Shown: positions 6,010-13,299, counted from the stretch's first letter. The stretch is DNA of 13,441 bases from Casp-actino8 sp032118015 (GCA_032118015.1 JAULYE010000001.1:1-13441); one strand, 5' to 3'. Program-made: numbers and translations. The notes: generated from the sequence alone by a model not told the origin.

Positions 6010-8352
6010 TCAGCGGTGTGACGAGCCGCCTTCGAGTTTCCAGAGCGCCACTGGATCCAATCGCAATCGGATCCGCAACCTGGGGCTCATTCTTTGTCGG
6101 CGTTCCCGTATGTAGATTCGGCCCCGCTCGAACACATCGTTCTCGATCCCATCTGTCGTGCCCGTTCCGGTCGAGTCCGAGTCAGTCGTCCCAGATGCGA
6201 TTGCTGGAGTTGGAAGTCCTCCATCAACATCGTGTGACCCTTCGAACAGCGTGCGCGACGCGAGATGTGCAAGTTCGAAGATGAACGGATCGTCGTCGTA
6301 CAACCGTGATGTGGCTCGACTGGCGAGTTCGAGGGGTGACAGGGATCGGGGGAGCGAACCGCGTTCGAGTTCGTAGAGCGCAATGGCTCGGCGCCAGAGT
6401 CTCAGAATCGGCGGATCGGATCGTCTGTCGATCACGGAACGAATGATGCGCGGAACGATGAACAGCCACCCGAACAGGAGTGCCGCGACCCCAGCAAGGA
6501 GAACGAAAGGCCACATCGTCGACTCAGAATCTGTTCGGTCAGCCGAACCCGACGATGCATCACCGAGAGGAACCGATGTCGTCGGAGACGAAGAATCGTC
6601 GGGTGCTGTCGTCGTTGTCGAGGGAGCAAGAGTGGTCGGCGGGGGTACTTCTTGGGCTTGTTCTTCGGGAACGTTGGTGTAGGAAGCATTCGGCGCTCCT
6701 CGTCCTGGTGTCGGTTCGAAGAGCACCCAGCCGATTCCATCGAACCAGACCTCTGGCCATGCATGGGCGTGGGTCGTACTCACGGCGAACAGAGACGAAC
6801 CGGTATCAGATGTTGCACTGTCTCCAGGAGTGAATCCGATGGCTACACGCGCCGGCAGTCCGAGTGATCGTGCAAAGACGGCGAATGTCGACGCAAAGTG
6901 TTCGCAGTACCCGCTACGCCGCTCGAGAAAATCCAGTGTGGCGTCAGAATCCGACATCGCTGGAACATCGAGTGTGTAGGTGAACTCGCTCCGAAAAAAA
7001 TCTTGTAGGGCGAGAGCTTGCTGATATGGCGACTCGTCTGGCGACACGATTGATGACGCAATGACTCTCAGTTCGGGCATGGCATCGGTATCGGGGAGTT
7101 CGAGGTAGGCGTCATCTGGCGGTGAATCCGATGTCGCCACAACGAGCCGTTCAGATCGTGGTGCGAGCATCGTCGATTGGATGTCGTACGCGTCCAGCGC
7201 TCGGAGCCCACCGCTGCCGACGAGCAGACTTCCGGTTTCGGGTTCGTAGAAAAGGCTCTGAGTCGACGAACGGAGTTGTGTTGGAGTGGCAGCAACAGGA
7301 ATCAGGCTTCCTGCAAGTGCTTCGATTGTGAATCGCTGGAGATTCGAAACCGTCATGATGCCCGGATCTGCAGTTCCGAGTGGATCGCTCAACTCTCCAG
7401 CAGCGGAATCCAACAGACCTTCGGACACGGTCCACACTGAACCGTCGAAGTCCGGTAACGCCGTGAGTCGCCAATACGCAGGAATGTCGGAGCGCACAGT
7501 GAACAACACCGAGGGCGACGTAGCGGTCAGTTGACGCCGAACATCGACCAGGGGTTGCAATGTACGCGATTCGCCTTCGAGCTGTTGGGTGATCCAGGCC
7601 TCGTCAGTCGAACCTGGCAGAAGCGGGGCGAGGAGGGCAGATGCTCCTCCGACGATTCCGGCGAACACGAACATGCCAGCGGCTGCTCGGATCGATGTAG
7701 CCCAGTGTGAACTCCCGCTGCGGTGTGCCCGCATCGGCCGGGCACTACGGACATGGTCATGCATCCGGCGAATCAATGCTGTGCTGAAGAGCGCCGTGGT
7801 CATCCACATCGCAGAGAGAGCGATGCGATCGCGACCTGTTCCCACGGCTGCAACGATGAACAGTGTCGCCCCCGCAGGCACGAACACCTCGACTCGACCA
7901 CCGTAACGAGTTGCGAACGCGTCGGAGGCGACAGCAACAAAACTGATGACGACCATCGCCATGGTTCCGAACCCGCTGTCGAATTCGACGGGAGTGATCA
8001 CCTCGCCGATCAAATTCCACGCTGAGCTCAGATCACTCCACAGTGCGGACCACGTCGCCGACAGCGGAAGACCAAATCGCAGCGTCTCACCAAAATGCAG
8101 CCAACCGACGCAGACGTACACGATGACGGGAGGGGCGAGCGCTCCGACAAGAACAGGGGGTCGAAGGGAGCGCACTGCAGAGCTCAATACATGAGTAAGG
8201 ACTGCAACGGAGATCAAGGGCCACAAAAAGCTCCACGTTCCAAAGACTCCGATGAAGGACACCGCGGTTGCAGTCGACACAAGGAAGGTAGGAATAGCGC
8301 GTGTCACCTGCAAGCGCATTCGCTGCACTATGTCGGGTTGAGCGGCGCTCAT
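6010..8352 (-). CDS. TgpA-like membrane transglutaminase (DUF3488/transglutaminase-core/DUF4129)
   Basis: A 780-residue membrane protein. The N-terminal third has roughly six or seven hydrophobic helices (residues about 20–250). A large domain, outside the membrane by family knowledge, carries the transglutaminase core: Cys483 in SGYCEHFASTFAVFARSLG, His530 in HAHAWPE, and a third position occupied by Glu546 in VLFEPTPG where the classic triad has Asp. My recollection is that FEPTP is frequent in actinobacterial members, so this is probably active. A Pro/Ser/Thr linker (about 569–612, with PPPTTLAPSTTTT) leads to one more helix (614–634) and a cytoplasmic domain with a Ser/Thr/Gly/Asp insert. 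The substrate is unknown; a cell-envelope role is inferred. ATG 8352 overlaps the DUF58 stop (ATGA), which excludes the longer open frame starting further upstream. Confidence 0.93.
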   Translation of the reverse strand: MSAAQPDIVQRMRLQVTRAIPTFLVSTATAVSFIGVFGTWSFLWPLISVAVLTHVLSSAVRSLRPPVLVGALAPPVIVYVCVGWLHFGETLRFGLPLSATWSALWSDLSSAWNLIGEVITPVEFDSGFGTMAMVVISFVAVASDAFATRYGGRVEVFVPAGATLFIVAAVGTGRDRIALSAMWMTTALFSTALIRRMHDHVRSARPMRAHRSGSSHWATSIRAAAGMFVFAGIVGGASALLAPLLPGSTDEAWITQQLEGESRTLQPLVDVRRQLTATSPSVLFTVRSDIPAYWRLTALPDFDGSVWTVSEGLLDSAAGELSDPLGTADPGIMTVSNLQRFTIEALAGSLIPVAATPTQLRSSTQSLFYEPETGSLLVGSGGLRALDAYDIQSTMLAPRSERLVVATSDSPPDDAYLELPDTDAMPELRVIASSIVSPDESPYQQALALQDFFRSEFTYTLDVPAMSDSDATLDFLERRSGYCEHFASTFAVFARSLGLPARVAIGFTPGDSATSDTGSSLFAVSTTHAHAWPEVWFDGIGWVLFEPTPGRGAPNASYTNVPEEQAQEVPPPTTLAPSTTTTAPDDSSSPTTSVPLGDASSGSADRTDSESTMWPFVLLAGVAALLFGWLFIVPRIIRSVIDRRSDPPILRLWRRAIALYELERGSLPRSLSPLELASRATSRLYDDDPFIFELAHLASRTLFEGSHDVDGGLPTPAIASGTTDSDSTGTGTTDGIENDVFERGRIYIRERRQRMSPRLRIRLRLDPVALWKLEGGSSHR

Positions 8353-9608
8353 GTGATCTGGATCCGTCGACTGAGACGCGCCCAATATTCTGCAAAGTTG
8401 CGAAAGTCGGCGACGTTCGTCACGAACCATCCAGATGGGGTCGTCACCGACTCGATCTCTTCGCAGACGATAACGACAACGACTCCGGAGCCTCGGAGAG
8501 CACGTTGTGTCCGATCCACCCATCCCTCGTCCCGTCGACCGCAGATGAGGACGGGAATTCTCACGTGTGTGCGGTCGTGAGTTCCACGAACATCAGGTTC
8601 GCGGTCCGAGAGAGCGAGTACTGCCAAAGAGCGCATGACGGTGCGGCGTGTCGCCTCGTCGATCTCGGCATCGAATCTGGTTCCATCGGCTCGACGGCCA
8701 AAAGACAGGCGGACTCGTACGTCGTCTTCATGGGTGAGTGCGGCTGAGCCAGCGAAGGATGCAGCGACACTGATGGCACGTTCGAATCCTTCAGGTGTGA
8801 ACGCCGTGATCGAGTCGTCGAGAATCACATCGAGGACGATGCGCGCGTGCGATTCGAATTCGTTGACGATCAGAACGTCTCTGCGTGCCGAGGCGCGCCA
8901 GTTGACGAAGCGGACGTCATCACCCGGGGAATACTCGCGCAGCGAGCGGAATTCGAGTTCAGATGCTCGATTCTTCGTGATCCTTTCGATCGCAGTCACC
9001 AATTCTCCTTCGCATCGACGAGGCGAAGGGAGGGCGATGGGTGTCCACTCTGGACACACGATGACCTCATCTGAGCGTCCGACTGGGCGGATGCGCCGTG
9101 AAAGACCGAGTGGGTCGCCGAATTCGACAAGTGCTGGACCAAGCGTGATCACTCCCCGATGCTCGACTCGAAGGCGATAGCGAGTGACGGTCTTCTGGTT
9201 GCGGCGCAGCGGAGGTACGGAGATGTCGACACGACCGAGTGGAGATCCACCTGATGGGGATCCACCCACGGCAAATCCACCCGCAGCAAATCCACCCACG
9301 GCAAATCCACCCACAGCAAATCCAGATGAATCGACGATCCGATCGGAAAGTTCGAAGCTTGGTGACCGGCGCAGTGCGCGCACTGTCAGTTCGATGCCAA
9401 CTTCGTCACCGGCGCGGGGTTCGGCCTGTGAGGGTTTGCGTTCCACGTCGATGAGAACGATCTGTGATCGAGTGAAGACCACAGCAAGGATGGCCGCAAT
9501 CACGAGACCGGTACCCATGACGTACATTTCGAGTAAACCGAAGACGCGTCCGATGGCGATGACGACGACTCCCAGAACACCCACTGCAAGAGCAGGCTTG
9601 GTGCGCAT
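8349..9608 (-). CDS. DUF58 domain protein with pentapeptide repeat
   Basis: A 419-residue protein with two N-terminal membrane helices (about 5–22 and 27–45) and the DUF58 hallmark REYSPGDDVRFVNWRASARR (about 223–243), followed by an acidic stretch LDVILDDS in a vWA-like fold. Such proteins are regularly encoded between MoxR ATPases and transglutaminases and are thought to act with them at the membrane; the exact role is unsettled. Residues 97–121 are five pentapeptides (FAVGG, FAVGG, FAAGG, FAVGG, SPSGG) followed by SPLGR, encoded by 15-bp tandem repeats. This looks like a local expansion in a loop between beta strands. ATG 9608 comes one base after the MoxR stop (TGATATG); an upstream start at 9659 would overlap MoxR and adds an implausible Arg/Cys-rich leader. 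Confidence 0.92.
   Translation of the reverse strand: MRTKPALAVGVLGVVVIAIGRVFGLLEMYVMGTGLVIAAILAVVFTRSQIVLIDVERKPSQAEPRAGDEVGIELTVRALRRSPSFELSDRIVDSSGFAVGGFAVGGFAAGGFAVGGSPSGGSPLGRVDISVPPLRRNQKTVTRYRLRVEHRGVITLGPALVEFGDPLGLSRRIRPVGRSDEVIVCPEWTPIALPSPRRCEGELVTAIERITKNRASELEFRSLREYSPGDDVRFVNWRASARRDVLIVNEFESHARIVLDVILDDSITAFTPEGFERAISVAASFAGSAALTHEDDVRVRLSFGRRADGTRFDAEIDEATRRTVMRSLAVLALSDREPDVRGTHDRTHVRIPVLICGRRDEGWVDRTQRALRGSGVVVVIVCEEIESVTTPSGWFVTNVADFRNFAEYWARLSRRIQIT
9246..9320. repeat. 15-bp tandem repeat inside the DUF58 gene
   Basis: Five consecutive 15-base units, consensus tccacccacggcaaa on the plus strand. Units 2–5 (9261–9320) differ at one to three positions and unit 1 (9246–9260) is more diverged. 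The unit is a whole number of codons, so copy changes keep the frame and add or remove one FAVGG pentapeptide. Confidence 0.9.
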
Positions 9609-9609
9609 A

Positions 9610-10584
9610 TCAGCGACCCGATGGCACCTGCACGGCAGCCAGTACCTCGGCAACCGCATCGACGCGTGTCATGCCCTGAGCGGAGAACTCGTGCCGAGGG
9701 TTGATTCGATGAGCGAATACGGGAACAGCGAGTTCTTTCACATCGTCAGGAATCACGTAGTCACGCCCACGAGAGGCGGCAAGGGTCTTGGCTGCGCGAG
9801 CCATTTGGACGACCGCCCGCGGGGAAAGGCCGAGTGCAATGAAGGGCAGAGTACGAGAGGCTTCGGCGATGTCGATGAGGTAGTTCTTGATGGAGTCGAC
9901 CATACGGACCTGGGAAGCGGCTCGGATCATCATCGAGACATCCGAGACCTCGATGACGGGAGACAATTCGTTGCTTTGAACTGCGAATTCAGGCTCGAGG
10001 ATCTCGAGCTCCGCAGCCCGATCCGGATAGCCGATCGCCATACGAACCAGGAATCGATCGAGCTGGCTCTCAGGAAGGCGGTGCGTGCCATCGTGGTCCA
10101 AAGGGTTCTGGGTGGCGATGACCAGGAAGGGGCTGGGGAGTTTTCGTGCCGCTCCATCCACGGAGACCTGGCGCTCCTCCATGGCCTCGAGGAGGGCGGA
10201 TTGAGCTTTTGGTGAGGCTCTGTTGATCTCGTCGGCGAGAACGATGTTGGCAAAGATCGGCCCTGGGTGGAATTCGAAAACTTCCGATGTGCGACTCCAA
10301 ACGGAGACGCCGATGAGATCCGAGGGCAAGAGATCCGGGGTGAACTGCACCCGTTTCCATGTGCAGTCGATCGATGCAGCCAAGGCCTTGGCCAGGCTCG
10401 TCTTGCCAACCCCAGGGATGTCCTCGACGAGAATGTGTCCATCGGAGAGCAGTGCGACGAGCGCCAACTCGATCGCTTGGCGCTTGCCGCGCAACGCAAT
10501 TTCGACGTTGTCTGCAATGGCTCCGAAGAGGCCTGAGAAGGTGCGCTGAGATCGGACCGAGGCCGTTGGAGTCGGTGAGGACAC
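9610..10584 (-). CDS. MoxR-family AAA+ ATPase
   Basis: A cytosolic AAA+ ATPase of 324 residues, the normal length for MoxR proteins, which are thought to act as chaperone-like motors. Visible motifs are Walker A DIPGVGKTSLAKA (55–67, Lys61), the region QFTPDLLPSDLIG (80–92), Walker B IVLADEINR (114–122, Asp118, Glu119), sensor 1 ATQNP (Asn160), and the arginine-finger region LPESQLDRF (Arg177). The C-terminal lid has LGLSPRAVVQMARAAK. It is the first gene of an operon with DUF58 and transglutaminase; the stop is one base from the DUF58 start. The GTG start at 10584 has no Shine-Dalgarno but a TAACGT hexamer exactly 6 bases upstream, suggesting leaderless translation. Confidence 0.96.
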   Translation of the reverse strand: MSSPTPTASVRSQRTFSGLFGAIADNVEIALRGKRQAIELALVALLSDGHILVEDIPGVGKTSLAKALAASIDCTWKRVQFTPDLLPSDLIGVSVWSRTSEVFEFHPGPIFANIVLADEINRASPKAQSALLEAMEERQVSVDGAARKLPSPFLVIATQNPLDHDGTHRLPESQLDRFLVRMAIGYPDRAAELEILEPEFAVQSNELSPVIEVSDVSMMIRAASQVRMVDSIKNYLIDIAEASRTLPFIALGLSPRAVVQMARAAKTLAASRGRDYVIPDDVKELAVPVFAHRINPRHEFSAQGMTRVDAVAEVLAAVQVPSGR

Positions 10585-10590
10585 GTGACC

Positions 10591-10596
10591 ACGTTA
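10591..10596 (-). promoter_or_regulatory. Candidate -10 box of the MoxR operon, leaderless
   Basis: On the minus strand TAACGT (TANNNT) is followed by 6 bases and the GTG at 10584, putting the transcription start on or beside the start codon. No purine-rich ribosome site is present. It lies in the 158-base divergent gap 10585–10742. That gap also holds a plus-strand TACCGT (10677–10682) that could serve the ROK gene, and nothing else I recognise. Confidence 0.45.
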
Positions 10597-10742
10597 GACG
10601 GCATTTCCTCGCATCACCCTGGCAGGACGCGAACCTCTCGTTCGGGACCTCCCGTGCGCGGCACATACTCAACCGCTACCGTAACGATGAGAGACATGAG
10701 CTGTGAAGTGATGAACCTGCGCCCGAGGACCTGCACGCTTCG

Positions 10743-11612
10743 ATGACCAAGAACACAGGTGCCCTCGCCTTGCATATCGGCGGCAGCAAGTTCTCAGCCG
10801 GTGTCGTCTCTTCGACGGGATCGATACTCCTGCGGGATCGGGTGCCAGCATCGGGACGAGACCCATGGACGGTCATTGCCGGTTTGCTCAAGAGAGTGTC
10901 TGCGGCTGCAGACGACATCGAGATCCAAGGGTGCGGTGTGTCCGTCAGCGGTCCGGTGAACGTGCGTTCCGGAACGGTTGCGCCCTTGAACATCCCGTTG
11001 TGGAAAGACTTTCCCCTGCTGAAGTCGGTCGCCGATCTCACCGGTCTACGCACGGTCATCGACAACGAAGCCAAGGCGTTGGCTCGTGGCGAAGCTTGGG
11101 CCGGTGGGGCTGTCGGCGAGTCGGACTTTCTCGCGGTGTACATCGGTTCGAGTATTTCAGCCGGTCTCATGTCGGGTGGCCGGGTTCTCGACGGCAACTT
11201 CGGAAATGCTGGATACATCGGCCACATGATCGTGGACGTCGATGGACGAACCTGTCGTTGTGGCGGGAGAGGGTGTCTCGAGGCGTATGCATCCTCAGGA
11301 GCAATCGAATCCGAAACGGGTCATGGGCCTGCGTATGCCTCGCAATCACTGATCGAACGCAATGGGCTCTTGGTCGGGCGCGTGATTGCATCGGCATTGG
11401 CCGTACTCGATGTCCCCAAGGTTTTCATCGGCGGCAGTGTTGTGGGGGCGTGGGGAGAGCCGTTCTTGGAGGTTGTGACGAATGAGATCCGGGCCAGAGC
11501 ACGGCTCGATTTCACTCGTGAGGTGGAGGTGTTTCCTGCTTCGCTGGGCAGCTACAGCGTTCTCGTAGGGGCTGCTGCCTTGGTCAGCCAGCGTCTGGCC
11601 GGTGAGTCATGA
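10743..11612 (+). CDS. ROK-family protein with altered active-site motifs
   Basis: Clear ROK fold (sugar kinase/regulator family), 289 residues, without an N-terminal DNA-binding domain. The zinc-type motif CRCGGRGCLEAYAS (171–184) and GNAGYIGHM (154–162) identify the family. Several signature positions deviate. The phosphate-1 motif DxGGT reads HIGGSK, with His11 for Asp. The usual catalytic NDA reads NEA, with Glu110 for Asp. GTGxG reads GSSIS (135–139), and the classic ExGH reads YIGH (Tyr158). The protein may therefore be a weak kinase, act on another substrate, or be a non-catalytic sugar sensor; a normal glucokinase activity should not be assumed. ATG 10743 fits the family start; only a distant GAGGA (10725–10729) precedes it. 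The stop overlaps the next start (ATGA). Confidence 0.88.
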   Translation: MTKNTGALALHIGGSKFSAGVVSSTGSILLRDRVPASGRDPWTVIAGLLKRVSAAADDIEIQGCGVSVSGPVNVRSGTVAPLNIPLWKDFPLLKSVADLTGLRTVIDNEAKALARGEAWAGGAVGESDFLAVYIGSSISAGLMSGGRVLDGNFGNAGYIGHMIVDVDGRTCRCGGRGCLEAYASSGAIESETGHGPAYASQSLIERNGLLVGRVIASALAVLDVPKVFIGGSVVGAWGEPFLEVVTNEIRARARLDFTREVEVFPASLGSYSVLVGAAALVSQRLAGES

Positions 11613-11884
11613 GTGCTCCTCAGGGGACGCGCGGCACAGGACTGGTAAGAATCCTCGTCACCTTGGCACGTCGACCGCATCTGTGGGCAACAGCGTTGAG
11701 AGTCGCTCGAAGTCACATGAACACTCTGTGGTGGAAGCGCTGGCCTTTTCTTCCTCGTCCAGCGGGCGCGTATCTCACTTTTCGCATGGAAACTCAATAC
11801 GGAGATCAGCGGTCATTGACCGCAGCAACTGCCGATGATGTGATGGAATACCTGATGTGGGTGAAGACGTGGAGGCGATCGTGA
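11609..11884 (+). CDS. Small conserved-looking protein of unknown function
   Basis: I do not recognise a named family. The 91-residue product is basic and rich in Trp and Arg (VARSHMNTLWWKRWPFLPRP, then AYLTFRMETQYGD) and ends in an amphipathic segment DDVMEYLMWVKTWRRS. No membrane helix or signal peptide is evident, and no Cys pairs or nucleotide motifs are seen. The ATG at 11609 overlaps the ROK stop as ATGA, the best argument that it is a real, coupled gene; composition and codon use match its neighbours. A link with ROK function is suggested only by the coupling. Confidence 0.75.
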   Translation: MSAPQGTRGTGLVRILVTLARRPHLWATALRVARSHMNTLWWKRWPFLPRPAGAYLTFRMETQYGDQRSLTAATADDVMEYLMWVKTWRRS

Positions 11885-11991
11885 CGGTGGGCGGCGAGTG
11901 CACATCGTTCGAGTGCACATCGTTCGAGCTCACATCGTTCAAGAACGGTCTCCTCGATCAGAGCCGGTACGCGCTCTGCAGGTGCAGGTGA
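11881..11991 (+). CDS. Possible 36-residue ORF containing pentapeptide repeats
   Basis: A GTG at 11881 overlaps the stop of the preceding gene (GTGA). It opens a frame of 36 codons ending with a TGA at 11989–11991, 6 bases before the HNH start. The peptide begins VTVGG, then ECTSF, ECTSF, ELTSF, then KNGLLDQSRYALCRCR. Perfect placement between two coupled genes argues for translation. The small size, the repeat origin and the lack of a known relative argue against. It may instead be a spacer with repeats, or the remains of a gene end altered by repeat expansion. Confidence 0.3.
   Translation: MTVGGECTSFECTSFELTSFKNGLLDQSRYALCRCR
11896..11940. repeat. 3 x 15-bp direct repeat upstream of the HNH gene
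   Basis: Units gagtgcacatcgttc (11896–11910), an identical copy (11911–11925), and a third, gagctcacatcgttc (11926–11940), differing at two bases. They follow each other with no spacer, so this is not a CRISPR. They may be coding (ECTSF/ELTSF) or may be protein-binding repeats ahead of the HNH gene. Confidence 0.9.
11986..11991 (+). promoter_or_regulatory. Shine-Dalgarno of the HNH gene
   Basis: AGGTGA ends 6 bases before the GTG at 11998. It overlaps the stop of the possible 36-residue ORF and supports this start, which is also the first available codon after the in-frame TGA. Confidence 0.5.
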
Positions 11992-11997
11992 CGCAAC

Positions 11998-12495
11998 GTG
12001 CGCAGCGCTCTGGTTCTGAATGCCTCATTCGAACCGCTGAGCGTGGTGCCCAGCCGTCGAGCGGCCTGTTTGGTCCTGGACGAAAAAGCTGAAGTCGTCG
12101 AACATGACGGCACTCTTTTGCGGTCGGAATCATTGAGTCTGCCCAATCCATTGGTCATCAGACTGCTCTACATGGTCAAGGTTCCTTTTCACCGGCGCAC
12201 AGCACTGTCGCGGCGAGCGGTGTTCGCCCGTGATGAGCATCGGTGTCAATATTGCGGAGCCTTCGCTGATTCGATCGATCACATCATGCCGCGATCGCGT
12301 GGCGGTCTGCATGTGTGGGAAAATGTGGCAGCCGCATGCCGACGCTGCAATCTGGACAAACGAGATCGAACTCCCGATGAGGCAGGAATGAGACTCGCCA
12401 AACGTCCTCATACGCCGCGTGAATTGGCGTGGGTGACCGTCGCTGTCGGGAATGTGCCCGAAGCCTGGAAGCCGTATCTGGCTCAGGCCTCGTGA
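11998..12495 (+). CDS. HNH endonuclease family protein
   Basis: A 165-residue protein with an N-terminal strand-rich segment (ALVLNASFEPLSVV, 4–17) and a C-terminal HNH nuclease-like fold. The metal site shows two Cys pairs, C83-x-x-C86 (RCQYCG) and C114-x-x-C117 (CRRCN). The catalytic pattern is IDHIMPRSRGG (Asp94, His95) and Asn109 in VWENVAA. This arrangement, with ALVLNA…P at the N-terminus, is the stand-alone HNH protein common in Actinobacteria and other bacteria. These proteins are generally taken to be DNA nucleases or nickases, but their cellular role is not settled. No restriction methylase, phage or intron sequence is nearby, so a homing or restriction role is not indicated. The stop is 24 bases before the ligase-family gene, so the two are probably cotranscribed. 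Confidence 0.93.
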   Translation: MRSALVLNASFEPLSVVPSRRAACLVLDEKAEVVEHDGTLLRSESLSLPNPLVIRLLYMVKVPFHRRTALSRRAVFARDEHRCQYCGAFADSIDHIMPRSRGGLHVWENVAAACRRCNLDKRDRTPDEAGMRLAKRPHTPRELAWVTVAVGNVPEAWKPYLAQAS

Positions 12496-12519
12496 CTCCC
12501 AGTCGAACCGATTGAATCG

Positions 12520-13281
12520 ATGTCAATGGGCGAGGTGCCAATTCCGGGGAATCAGGACGAGCGGCGAGTACCGCCATCTGAGAAGTCGAAAGTCGTGGTC
12601 GAGACGTTCAGGGGACGAGCACAAGATTTTCACCTCATGCCCGTGCCGACTGATTCTGGGCTGAACGACTCACCGGCTCGAGTGTGGTGGTTCGAGCCGA
12701 CAGCCGATGCCCTCGTTCTCGGTTCGGCTCAGGATCGCAGCATCGTTGATCTCGATGCCTGTACCAACCGAGGAGTCGACGTTGTCGAGCGCCGAAGTGG
12801 AGGAGGCCTCGTCCTTGTGACGACAAACGGCACGTTGTGGCTGGACGTTGTTGTGCCCGTAGGGCATCGACTGTGGGAGCGCGATGTGACGAGGTCGGCG
12901 TTCTGGTTGGGCGAAGTATGGATGGAAGCTCTCGAAGAAGTTGGTGTCGTGTCGCTCGTCCAACACCGAGCAAGCCTCGTGCGCACAACGATGTCCGACG
13001 CCATCTGTTTCGCAGGCCGAGGTCCAGGTGAAGTGTTCGATGTGCACGGGTCGAAGGTCGTGGGAATCAGCCAGAGGAGAACTCGCCACCATGCGCGGTT
13101 TCAGTGTGTGGTGTCCCTTGAATGGGAACCGATTCGACTGGTCGAATTGTTGGAGGCATCCGTCCGTGATCGAACGCTCGCTGAATACTCCACTGTCGCT
13201 ACGGCAGGCAGTTCCATCACTGTCGATCGCCCGCACCTCATCGAGACAATGACGAAATGTCTCGATGAGAGACTCAGATGA
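12520..13281 (+). CDS. Lipoate–protein ligase A family protein
   Basis: A 253-residue BPL/LplA-fold protein expected to attach lipoate (or octanoate) to carrier domains of 2-oxoacid dehydrogenases or the glycine cleavage H protein. Hallmarks are the ligand-pocket motif VERRSGGGLVLV (89–100), WWFEPTADALVLGSAQ (56–71), LWLDVVVP (107–114), and GSKVVGISQRR (177–187) with the conserved lysine 179 that contacts the acyl-adenylate. No separate C-terminal accessory domain of the E. coli LplA type is present, so it may be a transferase or amidotransferase-type member. The start is uncertain: ATG 12520 has no Shine-Dalgarno and the first 25 residues look unstructured. A later in-frame GTG near 12592 would begin at VVVETFRG. 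A strong hairpin follows 18 bases after the stop. Confidence 0.88.
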   Translation: MSMGEVPIPGNQDERRVPPSEKSKVVVETFRGRAQDFHLMPVPTDSGLNDSPARVWWFEPTADALVLGSAQDRSIVDLDACTNRGVDVVERRSGGGLVLVTTNGTLWLDVVVPVGHRLWERDVTRSAFWLGEVWMEALEEVGVVSLVQHRASLVRTTMSDAICFAGRGPGEVFDVHGSKVVGISQRRTRHHARFQCVVSLEWEPIRLVELLEASVRDRTLAEYSTVATAGSSITVDRPHLIETMTKCLDERLR

Positions 13282-13299
13282 TGTTCACATAACAGCAAC

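Noticed and set aside
8353..8523. N-terminal extension of the transglutaminase
   Set aside because: Would overlap DUF58 by 170 bases and adds an Arg-rich non-homologous leader; the ATGA overlap at 8349–8352 gives a natural start.
9184..10215. Plus-strand open frame of 343 codons
   Set aside because: Antisense to DUF58 and MoxR, which have full motif sets; the translation is low-complexity with no domain.
11898..12092. Plus-strand frame with HIVRV-type repeats
   Set aside because: Out of frame with both neighbours and overlaps the HNH gene by about 95 bases; it arises from translating the 15-bp repeats in another frame.
11998..12495. HNH gene as part of a restriction or homing system
   Set aside because: No methyltransferase, restriction partner, intron or intein borders are visible; the gene fits the common stand-alone actinobacterial HNH type.
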